From NCBI GenBank assembly GCA_964539825.1, contig CAZIKF010000011.1, positions 1 through 64,000 of the forward strand: a DNA stretch of 64,000 bases. Direction: 5' to 3'. Each line of letters starts with the position of its first letter. Positions within the stretch are counted from its first letter, which is position 1. Positions 53,468 to 61,916 of the stretch are shown here, piece by piece. Both the position numbers and the translations under genes were made by a program. The DNA comes from CAZIKF01 sp964539825 (GTDB taxonomy: Bacteria; Muiribacteriota; UBA6191). Under the pieces are notes generated by a model. The model had not been told where the DNA came from and searched no databases. It saw nothing but the letters and a program-made list of their open reading frames with translations.

Positions 53468-54844
53468 CTACACAGTTCTTGAATAGACCTGGGTTCCTTC
53501 AACAGGAGCTTTGTAGGTTTCATCGAACAAAAAGGCCAGGTTTCTGAGAAAGTACTTTCCTATGGCAGTTGCTTTGAATCCAGTAGAAGTCAGGTCTACC
53601 AGTCCATCTCTTTCCATGTCTTGAAGTTTTTCAAGAGATTGGGAGAAGTGAGTGCTGAAGTCAATTGGAAACTCCTCCTCGATCTCACTGAAGGAGACTT
53701 CTGCTCGTACCAGTATATTCATAATCACTTCACGCCTGAGAACATCTTCAGGGCTGAGCAGATAGCCTCTCTGAATTGGTGGTTTTCCTGAATTTAGAGC
53801 TTTCCGATAGTCTGAGAGTTTTGTGTGATTCTGAAAATATCCTTCTTCAACGGAGGAAATCCCGGTGAGCCCGATGGCGAATTGATCCAATCCCTTGCGC
53901 GTGGTGTAGCCCATGAAATTTCGGTGTAGGCTTTTGTTTTTGAAAGCTATCGCGAGTTCGTCACTCTCCTTACAAAAATGGTCCATCCCGATCAGTTCAT
54001 AATCGCGCTGGGAAAAAGTTTCTACTGCATCACACCAGAGTCTGGATTTTAATTGAGGTCCCGGAAGCGCTTCCGTTTCAAAATTCCTTTGTTGTGGTCG
54101 AATCCACGGTACATGGGCATAGGGATAAACGGCTACACGATCGGGGTGCAGAAACAAGGTCTTCTCAAGAGTAGCCTGAAAGGAATCCTGGTTCTGAAAG
54201 GGAAGTCCATAGATTAGATCCAGGTTGATGCTGTTGACATTGAGAATTGAGCGAGTCATTTCCACAGCGTCATATAGGCTTGAGAAGGGGTAAATCCGTC
54301 CGATGGTCTGCTGTACCTTTACATCAAAATCCTGAACTCCCAGGGAGACTCGGTTGAACCCATGACACTTCAGGAGTGTGAGGAGATGTTCGTTGACCTG
54401 TTCAGGATTCATCTCAATCGCGATTTCGGCCTCTGAACTGAAGCGCAGTCTCTTCTTTAAAAAATCCATGATTCTGGCCAGGAGAGCGGGAGGCATGAAA
54501 GAGGGAGAGCCTCCGCCAAAATGCAGTTGCGCAACTTCTCTACCTTCAAGAGAGGGCGCGAGGAGCTCGAATTCTTTCTCCAGTAAATCCACGTATTCAG
54601 TTAGAATTTCCTTCTTTTTGGTAATGAGGACGTTGCAGCCGCAAAATAGACAGCGTTTCTCGCAAAAGGGAAGGTGAATATAAAAAGAAATAGGTTTTTT
54701 ACTTTCGCGACTCCTGCACCCAACGCCTTCCCATTCCATAGGTCCAACACTGGTCGACCAGACGGGGGCTGGAGGATAGGAGGTGTATCGTGGCCCTGAT
54801 ATTCCATATTTTTCTAAATGGGTTGAAGGAATTTCGATTTTCAT
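53468..54844 (-). CDS. hemN: Oxygen-independent coproporphyrinogen III oxidase
   Basis: 458 residues, full HemN length. The radical SAM motif with the extra HemN cysteine is C61-C65-C68-C70 (CEKRCLFCGC). GGGSPSFM and the C-terminal HemN domain (FKNKSLHRNFMGYTTRKGLDQFAIGLTGIS, about 302-331, in two adjacent blocks) distinguish it from HemW, which lacks C70. It decarboxylates coproporphyrinogen III without oxygen, allowing heme synthesis during anaerobic growth, as needed for NorBC. A consensus-like sigma54 promoter lies about 67 bases upstream (54911-54926). Confidence 0.95.
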   Translation of the reverse strand: MKIEIPSTHLEKYGISGPRYTSYPPAPVWSTSVGPMEWEGVGCRSRESKKPISFYIHLPFCEKRCLFCGCNVLITKKKEILTEYVDLLEKEFELLAPSLEGREVAQLHFGGGSPSFMPPALLARIMDFLKKRLRFSSEAEIAIEMNPEQVNEHLLTLLKCHGFNRVSLGVQDFDVKVQQTIGRIYPFSSLYDAVEMTRSILNVNSINLDLIYGLPFQNQDSFQATLEKTLFLHPDRVAVYPYAHVPWIRPQQRNFETEALPGPQLKSRLWCDAVETFSQRDYELIGMDHFCKESDELAIAFKNKSLHRNFMGYTTRKGLDQFAIGLTGISSVEEGYFQNHTKLSDYRKALNSGKPPIQRGYLLSPEDVLRREVIMNILVRAEVSFSEIEEEFPIDFSTHFSQSLEKLQDMERDGLVDLTSTGFKATAIGKYFLRNLAFLFDETYKAPVEGTQVYSRTV

Positions 54845-54910
54845 TGATTACCGCCCGTTGACTAAAGGAGAGCCTGTATCGGTGAAGAATTCATGTCTGA
54901 ATGGAATTCA

Positions 54911-54926
54911 TGCAAGGTTCTTGCCA
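54911..54926 (-). promoter_or_regulatory. Sigma54 promoter of hemN
   Basis: Minus strand TGGCAAGAACCTTGCA: matches the -24/-12 consensus TGGCAC-G-N4-TTGCA at all specified positions except one. GG and GC are 12 bases apart. Predicted start is near 54900, 56 bases before hemN. Confidence 0.8.
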
Positions 54927-54978
54927 GGATGAGTTAACTCTTCAGGAGCTCCCTTTTTGGCCCTCTCACTCTAGAGGT

Positions 54979-55038
54979 TATAGCGTAAAGCAAGTGGTTT
55001 ATCCACTTGTAGGTTCATGCTCAAAAAGGCTCATCTAC
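54979..55038. repeat. Dispersed repeat, copy 2 (partner at 23077-23136)
   Basis: TATAGCGTAAAGCAAGTGGT... to AAGGCTCATCTAC is about 75-80% identical by eye to 23077-23136. It lies in the divergent gap between hemN and the histidine kinase gene, upstream of the hemN sigma54 promoter. Confidence 0.6.
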
Positions 55039-55105
55039 GATGAGCTCAGGAATCGCAAGATTCAGTATTGTCCGGGAATTCGGGTAAAACACTACATTTT
55101 GGGTA

Positions 55106-55111
55106 TATACT
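55106..55111 (+). promoter_or_regulatory. -10 box TATACT seven bases before the kinase ATG
   Basis: TATACT at 55106-55111, extended upstream as GGGTATATACT. Seven bases separate it from the ATG at 55119, so transcription would start at or very near the start codon, giving a leaderless or nearly leaderless mRNA. No good -35 is visible and no ribosome-binding site precedes the ATG. Confidence 0.4.
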
Positions 55112-55118
55112 GGCGCGC

Positions 55119-57203
55119 ATGTGCATGGTTGAGATTTCTGGAAAACGTAGAGAGAACCCTGGATCAGACCATGATCTGGCGACACTTTCAAAGTCCCTGG
55201 GAGGCTCAGATGTTGCTCTATTTGTGAGATCACATCGACAATGGGAAATGATTACAGGCTCCCTGAAGGGGTGCCCGAGAAGAAAAAATATTTTGGAATT
55301 GCTGCTCCGGGAGCCTAACTTACTGGATTTTATAGGTTCAGGCGAGGGATTGAATAATGCCTTTAGCAGCTATGCCACCGAAGCCTTAAAGAAAGAGCTG
55401 GAGTCTTTCCAATGGCATCTTCAGCCAGTTTCTTGCGGTAGAGATGAGGAACCGTCTCTGCTCTTCTGTGTCCGTGAAAACCCCGGTTTTTCTGATCATG
55501 ATCATAGCCTCATTTCCAGCTTTTGCAGATTGATATCGTTGGAAACTTTTAGTGATAAAGAAACCCGTTCCATGAGCATGCACCTTCTTCGCGGATCTTT
55601 GCGGGAATTGGCGAATCTCAAGAGGGCTATGGATGTATCTACGATCTTAGCGATCACCGATCATAGAGGAGTGATCACACATGTCAACCAAAGGTTTTGC
55701 GACGTTTCCGGTTACACAGAAGAGGAGTTGATAGGAAAAACGCACTGCATAGTCAATTCGGGCCACCATTCTGCCGAGTTCTGGAAAGATTTCTGGGATA
55801 CTATCAGCGGCGGAAATGTTTGGAGCGGGGTCATTCAGAACCGTACAAAGTGCGGGGAACTCTATTGGGTTAGCTCAACCATTGTGCCTTTCAAGAGTGG
55901 ATCGGGCCAAATCGTTCAGTACATCGCACTCAGGTCAGAGGTGACTGAGCTAGTCCTGGCCCGGGAATCCCTTCAACAGGAACAAGCGGAGCTGCAGCAT
56001 ACCTACAAAGAACTTCAAACCGCTCACATAAATTTGGAAAGATCACAAAAGTTTGCCGGAATTGGACAGTTGGCCGCTGGTATAGCCCATGATTTTAATA
56101 ATTCTCTGAGTATCATACTCATGGGGCTGGAACTTTGCCTGGAGGATCTGAGAAATCAAGATTTCCTGGTTACAACCCTGGATCGAGTTCGCAACACAGT
56201 CGTAGAGAGTGTATCACTGACCCGTCGATTACTTGCCCTGGGAGCAAAACAGCCCCAAAAACTCATTCCTGTCAGCCTGGAGGTCATTTTATTACGATCC
56301 GTGGATTTGCTTAGACCCAGACTGGCCAGTATTGGTGTGGAGATAGACTTTGAGATCGAAGAGGGAATGAGCAGCTTTCTTGCCGACGGTCCCGCGATTG
56401 AAGACGCTTTGAGAAACCTGGTCCTCAATAGCTTGCTTGCCATAGAAGAGTCTTTGATTGTGAAAACTTGTAGTAAGATACCATCCCCCTTTATCAAGAT
56501 TTCCGGAAGAATTCACAATCAGGAAGTATTGATTTCAGTTGAGGATAATGGTCCAGGTATTCAACCAGAGATCCGAGAACAGATTTTTGAGCCGTTCTTT
56601 ACAACCCGTGCAAGGGAGGGATCCTTGAAGGGCACCGGTTTGGGACTTTCCATGGTAGAGTCAATCGTGCTCAGGCACGGGGGATCCGTTGACCTTCAGA
56701 GCTGTGTTGTGGAAGAGGCAAAGCAGCCTGGAACTATCATTACTTTGCGACTTCCCTTTCGTGAATGCCCTGCAAAGGTCGGAAAACACAGTCGCGAATT
56801 AGACTTCGTTGAACAAGCTGTGGACGGCCAGATTTGGATTGTAGATGACGAAAAATACTTTCTCCAGTTGGTTCGAACCGCTCTGTCCAAATTTGGCTAT
56901 TCTGAGGTTCGTTGTTTTTCCAACTCCAGCGAACTGGTGGACTGTCTTGAAGCGGGGACTTTGCCGCATTTGATTATTTGTGACTTGGAGATGCCCTTTC
57001 CTGATGGATTTGAAATTCAAAAGCGCATTGCCAATATGGAGCCGTCAAACAGGCCTGAGTTTCTGGCTATGACCGGAAAGCCCAACATCGAAAATTTAAA
57101 CCGACTGGGAGTTAAATCTGAAGAGGAAATTCTCGTCAAGCCCATCAAGCTTTCTGCCTTGAGAAAAAGGGTGGGCAAGATCCTAAACGGCAAGAGTAAG
57201 TGA
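55119..57203 (+). CDS. PAS-domain hybrid histidine kinase with C-terminal receiver
   Basis: About 694 residues from the ATG 55119; the frame also has a TTG at 55068. It is a soluble sensor without membrane segments. Order: an N-terminal region of about 150 residues of unknown fold, a PAS domain (about 170-285, ITDHRGVITHVNQRFCDVSG), a short coiled coil, the phospho-acceptor helix (GQLAAGIAHDFNNSLSI), the ATPase domain (DNGPGI, GTGLGLSMVESI) and a receiver with the acceptor aspartate in LIICDLEMP. The AHDFNN form is common in NtrC-family systems. The convergent NtrC-type regulator gene ends five bases away, so the two likely form one phosphorelay. A PAS sensor suits redox, oxygen or NO sensing, but the ligand is unknown. 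Confidence 0.92.
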   Translation: MCMVEISGKRRENPGSDHDLATLSKSLGGSDVALFVRSHRQWEMITGSLKGCPRRKNILELLLREPNLLDFIGSGEGLNNAFSSYATEALKKELESFQWHLQPVSCGRDEEPSLLFCVRENPGFSDHDHSLISSFCRLISLETFSDKETRSMSMHLLRGSLRELANLKRAMDVSTILAITDHRGVITHVNQRFCDVSGYTEEELIGKTHCIVNSGHHSAEFWKDFWDTISGGNVWSGVIQNRTKCGELYWVSSTIVPFKSGSGQIVQYIALRSEVTELVLARESLQQEQAELQHTYKELQTAHINLERSQKFAGIGQLAAGIAHDFNNSLSIILMGLELCLEDLRNQDFLVTTLDRVRNTVVESVSLTRRLLALGAKQPQKLIPVSLEVILLRSVDLLRPRLASIGVEIDFEIEEGMSSFLADGPAIEDALRNLVLNSLLAIEESLIVKTCSKIPSPFIKISGRIHNQEVLISVEDNGPGIQPEIREQIFEPFFTTRAREGSLKGTGLGLSMVESIVLRHGGSVDLQSCVVEEAKQPGTIITLRLPFRECPAKVGKHSRELDFVEQAVDGQIWIVDDEKYFLQLVRTALSKFGYSEVRCFSNSSELVDCLEAGTLPHLIICDLEMPFPDGFEIQKRIANMEPSNRPEFLAMTGKPNIENLNRLGVKSEEEILVKPIKLSALRKRVGKILNGKSK

Positions 57204-57207
57204 TGTT

Positions 57208-58641
57208 TTATTCGTCTACTTCATCGGGTAAATAGCGGGTTATCTTGCGATATAGAGTCCGTTTTGAAATTCCCAGAATTTGCGCCGCCTCGTCTTTGTT
57301 CCCCTGGGATTCCTTATAGATTTTGAGGATATAATCCTTCTCAATTTGCTCCAATCGAGGATTACCTTCAAAGAGCCTCTGCTGGATTGAAGAGGCCGGG
57401 ATATGATCTATATCATCTTCAAACATGAGAAAGTCTTCCAGCTCAACAATGGGCCCCTCCGCGAGAATCGAGGTTCTTTCCATATAATTTTCCAGCTCTC
57501 TTACATTTCCCTTCCAGGGCTTCTGCTTGAGAAACTGCATTCCCTGTTCCGAGATATGAGAGAATTCCCTGTGATTGATACCTCCATATTTTTTTAGAAA
57601 ATGACTGGCTAGCAAGGGTATATCGTCAACTCTTTCTCTTAGCGGCGGTACGCGAACGGGAATGACGTTGAGTCGAAAATAAAGATCTTCCCTAAAGAGC
57701 CCATTAGAAATCAGTTTCTTTAGATCCTGGTGGGTCGCCGCGATCACACGGGTGTGAAATCTAAAAGACTTATTCGATCCAACCGGTCGAACTTCCCTCT
57801 CCTGAAGCGCTCTTAAGAGTTTACCCTGGAGACCGATGGACATATCTCCAATTTCATCGAGGAACAAGATCCCATTTTCAGCCTCAAGAAAAAGCCCTAT
57901 TTTATTCTTTTCAGCTCCGGTGAAGGCACCCCTGACATGTCCGAAAAGTTCACTTTCCAGAATGTTCTCCGGCAAGGCGGCGCAATTCAGGGCGACCATG
58001 GGATAGCGCCTGTGTTTTCCTGAACGATGTATCGCGCGGGCTACAAGCTCCTTACCTGTTCCGGATTCTCCCTGAAGCAGGATAGTAGCCTCTGAATCTT
58101 TTACTTTTTCAATTAGCTGAAAGACCCGCTGCATGGACTTTGCCTCTGAAATGATTCCATGGGGAAAGGAACCTGTCAGCCGGTCAGTCCATCCAATGAT
58201 TTCCTCCTTTCGTTTGAGCGCTTTTTCAATGGTTTCATAAAGCTCACCGAGGATAAAAGGCTTAGAAATATAAGAATCTGCTCCCAGGCTCATTGCCTCT
58301 ACCGCAGATTCAATGGAGCTAAAAGAGGTAATCATGATGATCACTGCTGTTGGTGCCTTGTAGCGGGCCCGGGAGATAAATTCCATACCATCCATCCCCT
58401 TCATTTTCCAGTCGCTGAGAATTACATGTACACCATTGCTTTCCAGGGCTTCAATTCCCGCCCCTCCCTCCTCAGCTTCTACAACCTCGTGGCCCTTGCG
58501 TTCCAGGGATTCACGAATCATTCTTCGCATTTCAAAATCATCGTCAACAATAAGGGTTCTAATATTTTCCAAATTCAGTCTCCTGGCCTCTATTGCATTC
58601 TCAATTTCAGCCTCGGGTCCAAAATACAGGTGTTCAGTCAC
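57208..58641 (-). CDS. NtrC-family sigma54-dependent response regulator
   Basis: 477 residues from a GTG at 58641, with AAGGAAAGGG upstream. Receiver domain about 30-145 (LIVDDDFEMRR, acceptor aspartate in VILSDWKMKG, lysine in YISKPF). AAA+ domain about 168-400 with Walker A GESGTGKE, the sigma54-contact loop GAFTGAEKN and FLDEIGDM. C-terminal Fis-type helix-turn-helix (DEAAQILGISKRTLYRKI). It activates sigma54 promoters after phosphorylation. Four good -24/-12 sites lie within 4 kb on either side (hemN, CBS gene, nnrS, moeA), so these are its probable targets. A weaker site faces its own gene. Confidence 0.95.
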   Translation of the reverse strand: MTEHLYFGPEAEIENAIEARRLNLENIRTLIVDDDFEMRRMIRESLERKGHEVVEAEEGGAGIEALESNGVHVILSDWKMKGMDGMEFISRARYKAPTAVIIMITSFSSIESAVEAMSLGADSYISKPFILGELYETIEKALKRKEEIIGWTDRLTGSFPHGIISEAKSMQRVFQLIEKVKDSEATILLQGESGTGKELVARAIHRSGKHRRYPMVALNCAALPENILESELFGHVRGAFTGAEKNKIGLFLEAENGILFLDEIGDMSIGLQGKLLRALQEREVRPVGSNKSFRFHTRVIAATHQDLKKLISNGLFREDLYFRLNVIPVRVPPLRERVDDIPLLASHFLKKYGGINHREFSHISEQGMQFLKQKPWKGNVRELENYMERTSILAEGPIVELEDFLMFEDDIDHIPASSIQQRLFEGNPRLEQIEKDYILKIYKESQGNKDEAAQILGISKRTLYRKITRYLPDEVDE

Positions 58642-58691
58642 TGATATTATCCCTTTCCTTACTTGATACCTAGAAGTATTCCCATTAACCT

Positions 58692-58707
58692 AACAAGAAT
58701 GGTGCCA
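58692..58707 (-). promoter_or_regulatory. Weak sigma54-like promoter facing the regulator gene
   Basis: Minus strand TGGCACCATTCTTGTT. The -24 half is perfect, but the invariant GC of the -12 element reads GT. It lies 51 bases before the GTG start and back to back with the CBS-gene promoter. Possible autoregulation. Confidence 0.35.
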
Positions 58708-58715
58708 GCGTCTTG

Positions 58716-58730
58716 TGGCATAGATTTTGC
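58716..58730 (+). promoter_or_regulatory. Sigma54 promoter of the CBS-domain gene
   Basis: TGGCATAGATTTTGC fits TGGCA-Y-R-N4-TTGC with correct 12-base spacing. Predicted start is near 58742, leaving a leader of about 180 bases that contains the palindrome TGTCATGACA at 58839-58848, a possible regulator or processing site. No gene is seen in the 58642-58920 gap. Confidence 0.72.
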
Positions 58731-58920
58731 CCTTGAGGAGTCAAAACCGTGCTAGCGGGTGAGAAGAATCAGAGTTTCTATGCGCAGTATTCAACCCTTT
58801 ACATCTGGCAGCACAATGGAAAAGGCAAATTGTCATAGTGTCATGACAAAATGGCAGACTTGAGCCTCAATCCACCAAAGAATTAACTCTGGTTGATGAG
58901 AGATAAGAAAGGATTGCAAA

Positions 58921-59346
58921 ATGAAAGCAAGAGATATGATGACATTCAGGGTGGTCACGATCGGTGAGGGAGAGTCTGTGGAGACCGCGCGAGACTTAAT
59001 TGTGGAAGAGTCGATTAAGGGCTTACCTGTTCTTGACGCAGAGGGGAAACTCTGTGGAATTGTAACCCAGTCCGATTTATTTCAAATTTGGGAGATGATG
59101 GAGCAAGGATGGCTAAAGAAAGATGAGTTTATTAATGAGACGAAAGTAAGGGATGTGATGGTCAAAAAGGTTGTCACAGTTCAAGAAGACGCGACTCTTG
59201 ATGAGGTTAGCAAGACCATTGTTGAGAACTCTGTGCACCGAGTTTTAGTGATGGATGGGGAGAATGTAAGCGGGATCATTTCAACCCTTGATCTTTTAAA
59301 AATATTGACCAGGTCGGGAGAAATTGCATACAAATTCAATGAATGA
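58921..59346 (+). CDS. CBS-domain pair protein
   Basis: 141 residues, essentially one Bateman module: first CBS about 1-60 (MKARDMMTFRVVTIGEGES, GLPVLDAEGKLCGIVTQSDL) and second about 72-135 (VRDVMVKKVVTVQEDATL, HRVLVMDGENVSGIISTLDLL). Such stand-alone proteins bind adenine nucleotides and regulate partner enzymes. The partner is unknown. AAAGGA stands eight bases before the ATG. A sigma54 promoter about 190 bases upstream and the neighbouring NtrC-type gene suggest it is made under the same conditions as NnrS, HemN and MoeA. Its last codons lie four bases from the convergent nnrS end. Confidence 0.92.
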   Translation: MKARDMMTFRVVTIGEGESVETARDLIVEESIKGLPVLDAEGKLCGIVTQSDLFQIWEMMEQGWLKKDEFINETKVRDVMVKKVVTVQEDATLDEVSKTIVENSVHRVLVMDGENVSGIISTLDLLKILTRSGEIAYKFNE

Positions 59347-59349
59347 GCC

Positions 59350-60546
59350 TTAACCAGGTTTTCCATCCAGACGGGCGGAAGTGAGAATTGGAAAAAACTT
59401 CACCAGAAAAATCCCAAAGCTGAGAATCCAAAATAGGGCGGAGAGTGAAAGGAAGGTGGACAAGGTTTCTGGCTTTATGAGTGGCAGTATTACTCGAAAG
59501 ATCAGTGCTGCAATCATGCATAGAAAACTTGTCTTCATCCAAGAGTCTGCCTGAATCGGCCTGGCCGTATGCCCGAGAGAAACCCTGGTGATCATTCCCA
59601 GGATCAAAAGAGAAAGGGAACCAGCCATAAAAGTGTGCACCGTCAGGCCCTTTTGTGACCACAGTCCAGAGTGAAGACAGGCATCCATAAAAAATCCGAT
59701 CGGCAATAAAAAATATCCAAGATGCAGTATTCCAAGCATGGGATTCGAGAGGATCTTGCTCGTTTTCCAGAAGCAGATCTTCGTTAGAAGGCCAATAGAG
59801 CAAAGAAATCCAACCAGGGCGTGCAGCCAGGTCAGGTTGGAAAAAACACTGACCAGGGCCCAGGAGAACAGGGCAAAATGCACTGGTATTTCAAGCATTG
59901 GGAACTTTCTGAGCTCAAGACCTGGAAACGCTGAGCGCGTAAAGTAGGGAATGACTCGATTCCCGATGACAACAAGAAATATCACAATGATTGCCTGCGC
60001 TCCATCCAGGATTCGGTGTAATTCGAGGCCGAGATCGTAGTGAAGTTCGAGGTGAAAGAGGAGGTTTGACGCAAATAAGCAGAATAGAAGCATGGGTACG
60101 AATAGATTGCGCCGGTTTCCTGCCAGAAGAATTGGACGAGCTACTCCTTCAATGACAAGGAGTAAAAACAAAGAATCCAGGCTCAGGACAAGTATGGGAT
60201 TTAAGTGCACCGAGAAGAAGATAGAAAATCTACCCAGGAGCCATGCGGCTACCGCGAATGCCAACCACCCCCCCCGCAAACTAGTTTTCTTAGTCCAATT
60301 CTGGACAGCGGTGAGTAAAAAGCCCCCCAGAATCGCCCCTACAAATCCAAAGAACATCTCATGTTTATGCCACAGTAGAGCATCCATTGAAGAAGGGGGA
60401 GCTGGAAACTTCGCAGATAGAAAGCCTGCCCAGTAGAAGAGGATCAGGATGCCATATAAGGGGCCCAGGAGAAAAAAAGGCCTAAATCCACAAGAAAAGA
60501 GGGTTGCCCCCCAGTTCTGGTCCGGGCTTTCTGGATCTCTTATCAT
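59350..60546 (-). CDS. nnrS: NnrS family membrane protein
   Basis: 398 residues from the ATG 60546; the longer frame (60612) would overlap the sigma54 promoter and is therefore rejected. About twelve membrane helices. NnrS motifs: FSCGFRPFFLLGPLYG near the N-terminus, WHKHEMFFGFVGAILGGFLLTAVQNWT, GNRVIPYFTRSAFPG, and MAGSLSLLILGMITRVSLGHTARP. NnrS is a heme- and copper-containing protein made during denitrification that helps cells withstand NO. The conserved histidines in WHKHEM are likely metal ligands. It is divergent from moeA. Confidence 0.92.
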   Translation of the reverse strand: MIRDPESPDQNWGATLFSCGFRPFFLLGPLYGILILFYWAGFLSAKFPAPPSSMDALLWHKHEMFFGFVGAILGGFLLTAVQNWTKKTSLRGGWLAFAVAAWLLGRFSIFFSVHLNPILVLSLDSLFLLLVIEGVARPILLAGNRRNLFVPMLLFCLFASNLLFHLELHYDLGLELHRILDGAQAIIVIFLVVIGNRVIPYFTRSAFPGLELRKFPMLEIPVHFALFSWALVSVFSNLTWLHALVGFLCSIGLLTKICFWKTSKILSNPMLGILHLGYFLLPIGFFMDACLHSGLWSQKGLTVHTFMAGSLSLLILGMITRVSLGHTARPIQADSWMKTSFLCMIAALIFRVILPLIKPETLSTFLSLSALFWILSFGIFLVKFFPILTSARLDGKPG

Positions 60547-60596
60547 TGTATTTATGACTTCCTTCTGAGGTGTTTTAAATGTTTTGGAGGCAGAGC

Positions 60597-60611
60597 GCAA
60601 AAAACAGGCCA
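60597..60611 (-). promoter_or_regulatory. Sigma54 promoter of nnrS
   Basis: Minus strand TGGCCTGTTTTTTGC: one mismatch (C for A) to TGGCA-Y-R-N4-TTGC, correct spacing, with a T-rich spacer. Predicted start near 60585, 39 bases before the nnrS ATG. Confidence 0.68.
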
Positions 60612-60636
60612 TGAGCGCAAACCGCGGTATTTATCA

Positions 60637-60652
60637 TGGCATGAATTGTGCA
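60637..60652 (+). promoter_or_regulatory. Sigma54 promoter of moeA
   Basis: TGGCATGAATTGTGCA: matches TGGCA-Y-R-N4-TTGCA with one mismatch (G for T). Predicted start near 60663, 57 bases before the moeA ATG. Its -24 end is 25 bases from that of the nnrS promoter. Confidence 0.68.
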
Positions 60653-60719
60653 CACAAAAGGTGCTCCTACTGGTAACCTGAAATGGAAAACTCAGGCTAA
60701 GACTGACTTTGGGGGACTC

Positions 60720-61889
60720 ATGATGGAATATAGAGCAGCGCTGAAAATTCTTTTGGATCTGGGCAAAACCTATCGAAGGAAGTTCTCCTGCAACCTTGAG
60801 GCTGGCTGCGGTTCTGTTCTCGCGAAGAATGTGAGTGCAATTGAAGACTATCCTCCCTTTGATCGTTCGGCTATGGATGGATTCGCGATTAGTGATCTAC
60901 ACTCTCAAGCTTATGAAATTATCGCCGAAATAAGGGCGGGTTCTCCTGACCAGGTAAAACTTGAACCTGGAAAGTGCGCCAGGATCATGACCGGGGCTCG
61001 TGTTCCTGAGGCGTGTATTAAAGTAGTTCGGCAGGAGTACTGTGAAGTCAGCTCAGGCTCAATGAAAATTCTAAACAAGGATTCTGAGAATATTGTGGAG
61101 CGCGGTGAGGACTTTCGCATGGGAGATGTCCTGCTTGAGAAGGGGAGGGTGATTCGTAGCGCAGAGATCGGATTGTTGTCGAGTATTGGAATGTGTAATC
61201 TAGAGGTCTATGAGAAACCGCGCATCGCTCTCTTTTCGACAGGGGAAGAGTTGGTCGAGCCCTGGGAGGATTTAGCTCCAAATCAGATCCGTAACGTCAA
61301 TAATTATCTCCTCCAGGCTGGACTTTCACGTTCCGGTTTTGAGGTGAGCAACATGGGAATTTTGCGAGATGAGATGGACCATGTACAAGATAGGCTGATC
61401 GAAGCGTTCGAGAACTTTGATGGAATCCTGATAAGCGGCGGCGCATCAAAGGGTAAGTTTGATTTCGTACGTCCGGTTCTGCACAAGTTGGAGTTTGATT
61501 TTGAGTTTGAGGGTCTCAAGATGAGGCCTGGTAAACCGGTGAGTTTTTCGCGCAAAGACTCTCGCTGGATTTTTTCACTACCGGGAAACCCGGTGGCCGC
61601 CTTTACGGCATTTTTGTCCCTTACCCTTCCCTTTCTAAAAAGCATTCGAGGTGAGGAGAGCGATCCTTTTGAACAGGTGGCACTAGGGATGAATACCCCT
61701 AATCCCAATCCGGGTTGGACTATTTTTCAGCCGGGAACTCTAAAAGGAGAAGGCTTTTTATATCCAGTGGAATTTCATGGCAGTGGGCACATTCATTCCC
61801 TGGTAAGCGCGGATGGACTCTATTGCCTTGAGTCAAACCAAGATGCTTATAGAAGAGGTGACCTTGTATCCTTCTATAAGATTCCATAG
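60720..61889 (+). CDS. moeA: Molybdopterin molybdenumtransferase
   Basis: About 389 residues from the ATG 60720 (a second ATG follows directly), with GGGGGA just upstream. The frame extends to a GTG at 60648, but that lies within the sigma54 promoter. MoeA motifs: PPFDRSAMDGFAI (about 44-56), ARIMTGARVPE (about 98-108), ALFSTGEELVEP, ISGGASKGKFDF (family GG-S-G-x-D) and FSLPGNPVAAFTAF. MoeA inserts molybdate into adenylylated molybdopterin. Alanine and lysine stand where many MoeA proteins have Ser-Val-Gly (SGGVSVGD type), so the active-site loop deviates somewhat. The product is needed for any molybdoenzyme, including the 4-hydroxybenzoyl-CoA reductase and nitrate reductases. Confidence 0.9.
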   Translation: MMEYRAALKILLDLGKTYRRKFSCNLEAGCGSVLAKNVSAIEDYPPFDRSAMDGFAISDLHSQAYEIIAEIRAGSPDQVKLEPGKCARIMTGARVPEACIKVVRQEYCEVSSGSMKILNKDSENIVERGEDFRMGDVLLEKGRVIRSAEIGLLSSIGMCNLEVYEKPRIALFSTGEELVEPWEDLAPNQIRNVNNYLLQAGLSRSGFEVSNMGILRDEMDHVQDRLIEAFENFDGILISGGASKGKFDFVRPVLHKLEFDFEFEGLKMRPGKPVSFSRKDSRWIFSLPGNPVAAFTAFLSLTLPFLKSIRGEESDPFEQVALGMNTPNPNPGWTIFQPGTLKGEGFLYPVEFHGSGHIHSLVSADGLYCLESNQDAYRRGDLVSFYKIP

Positions 61890-61916
61890 CTCGATACCAG
61901 GAGAAAACTTTAAGAA

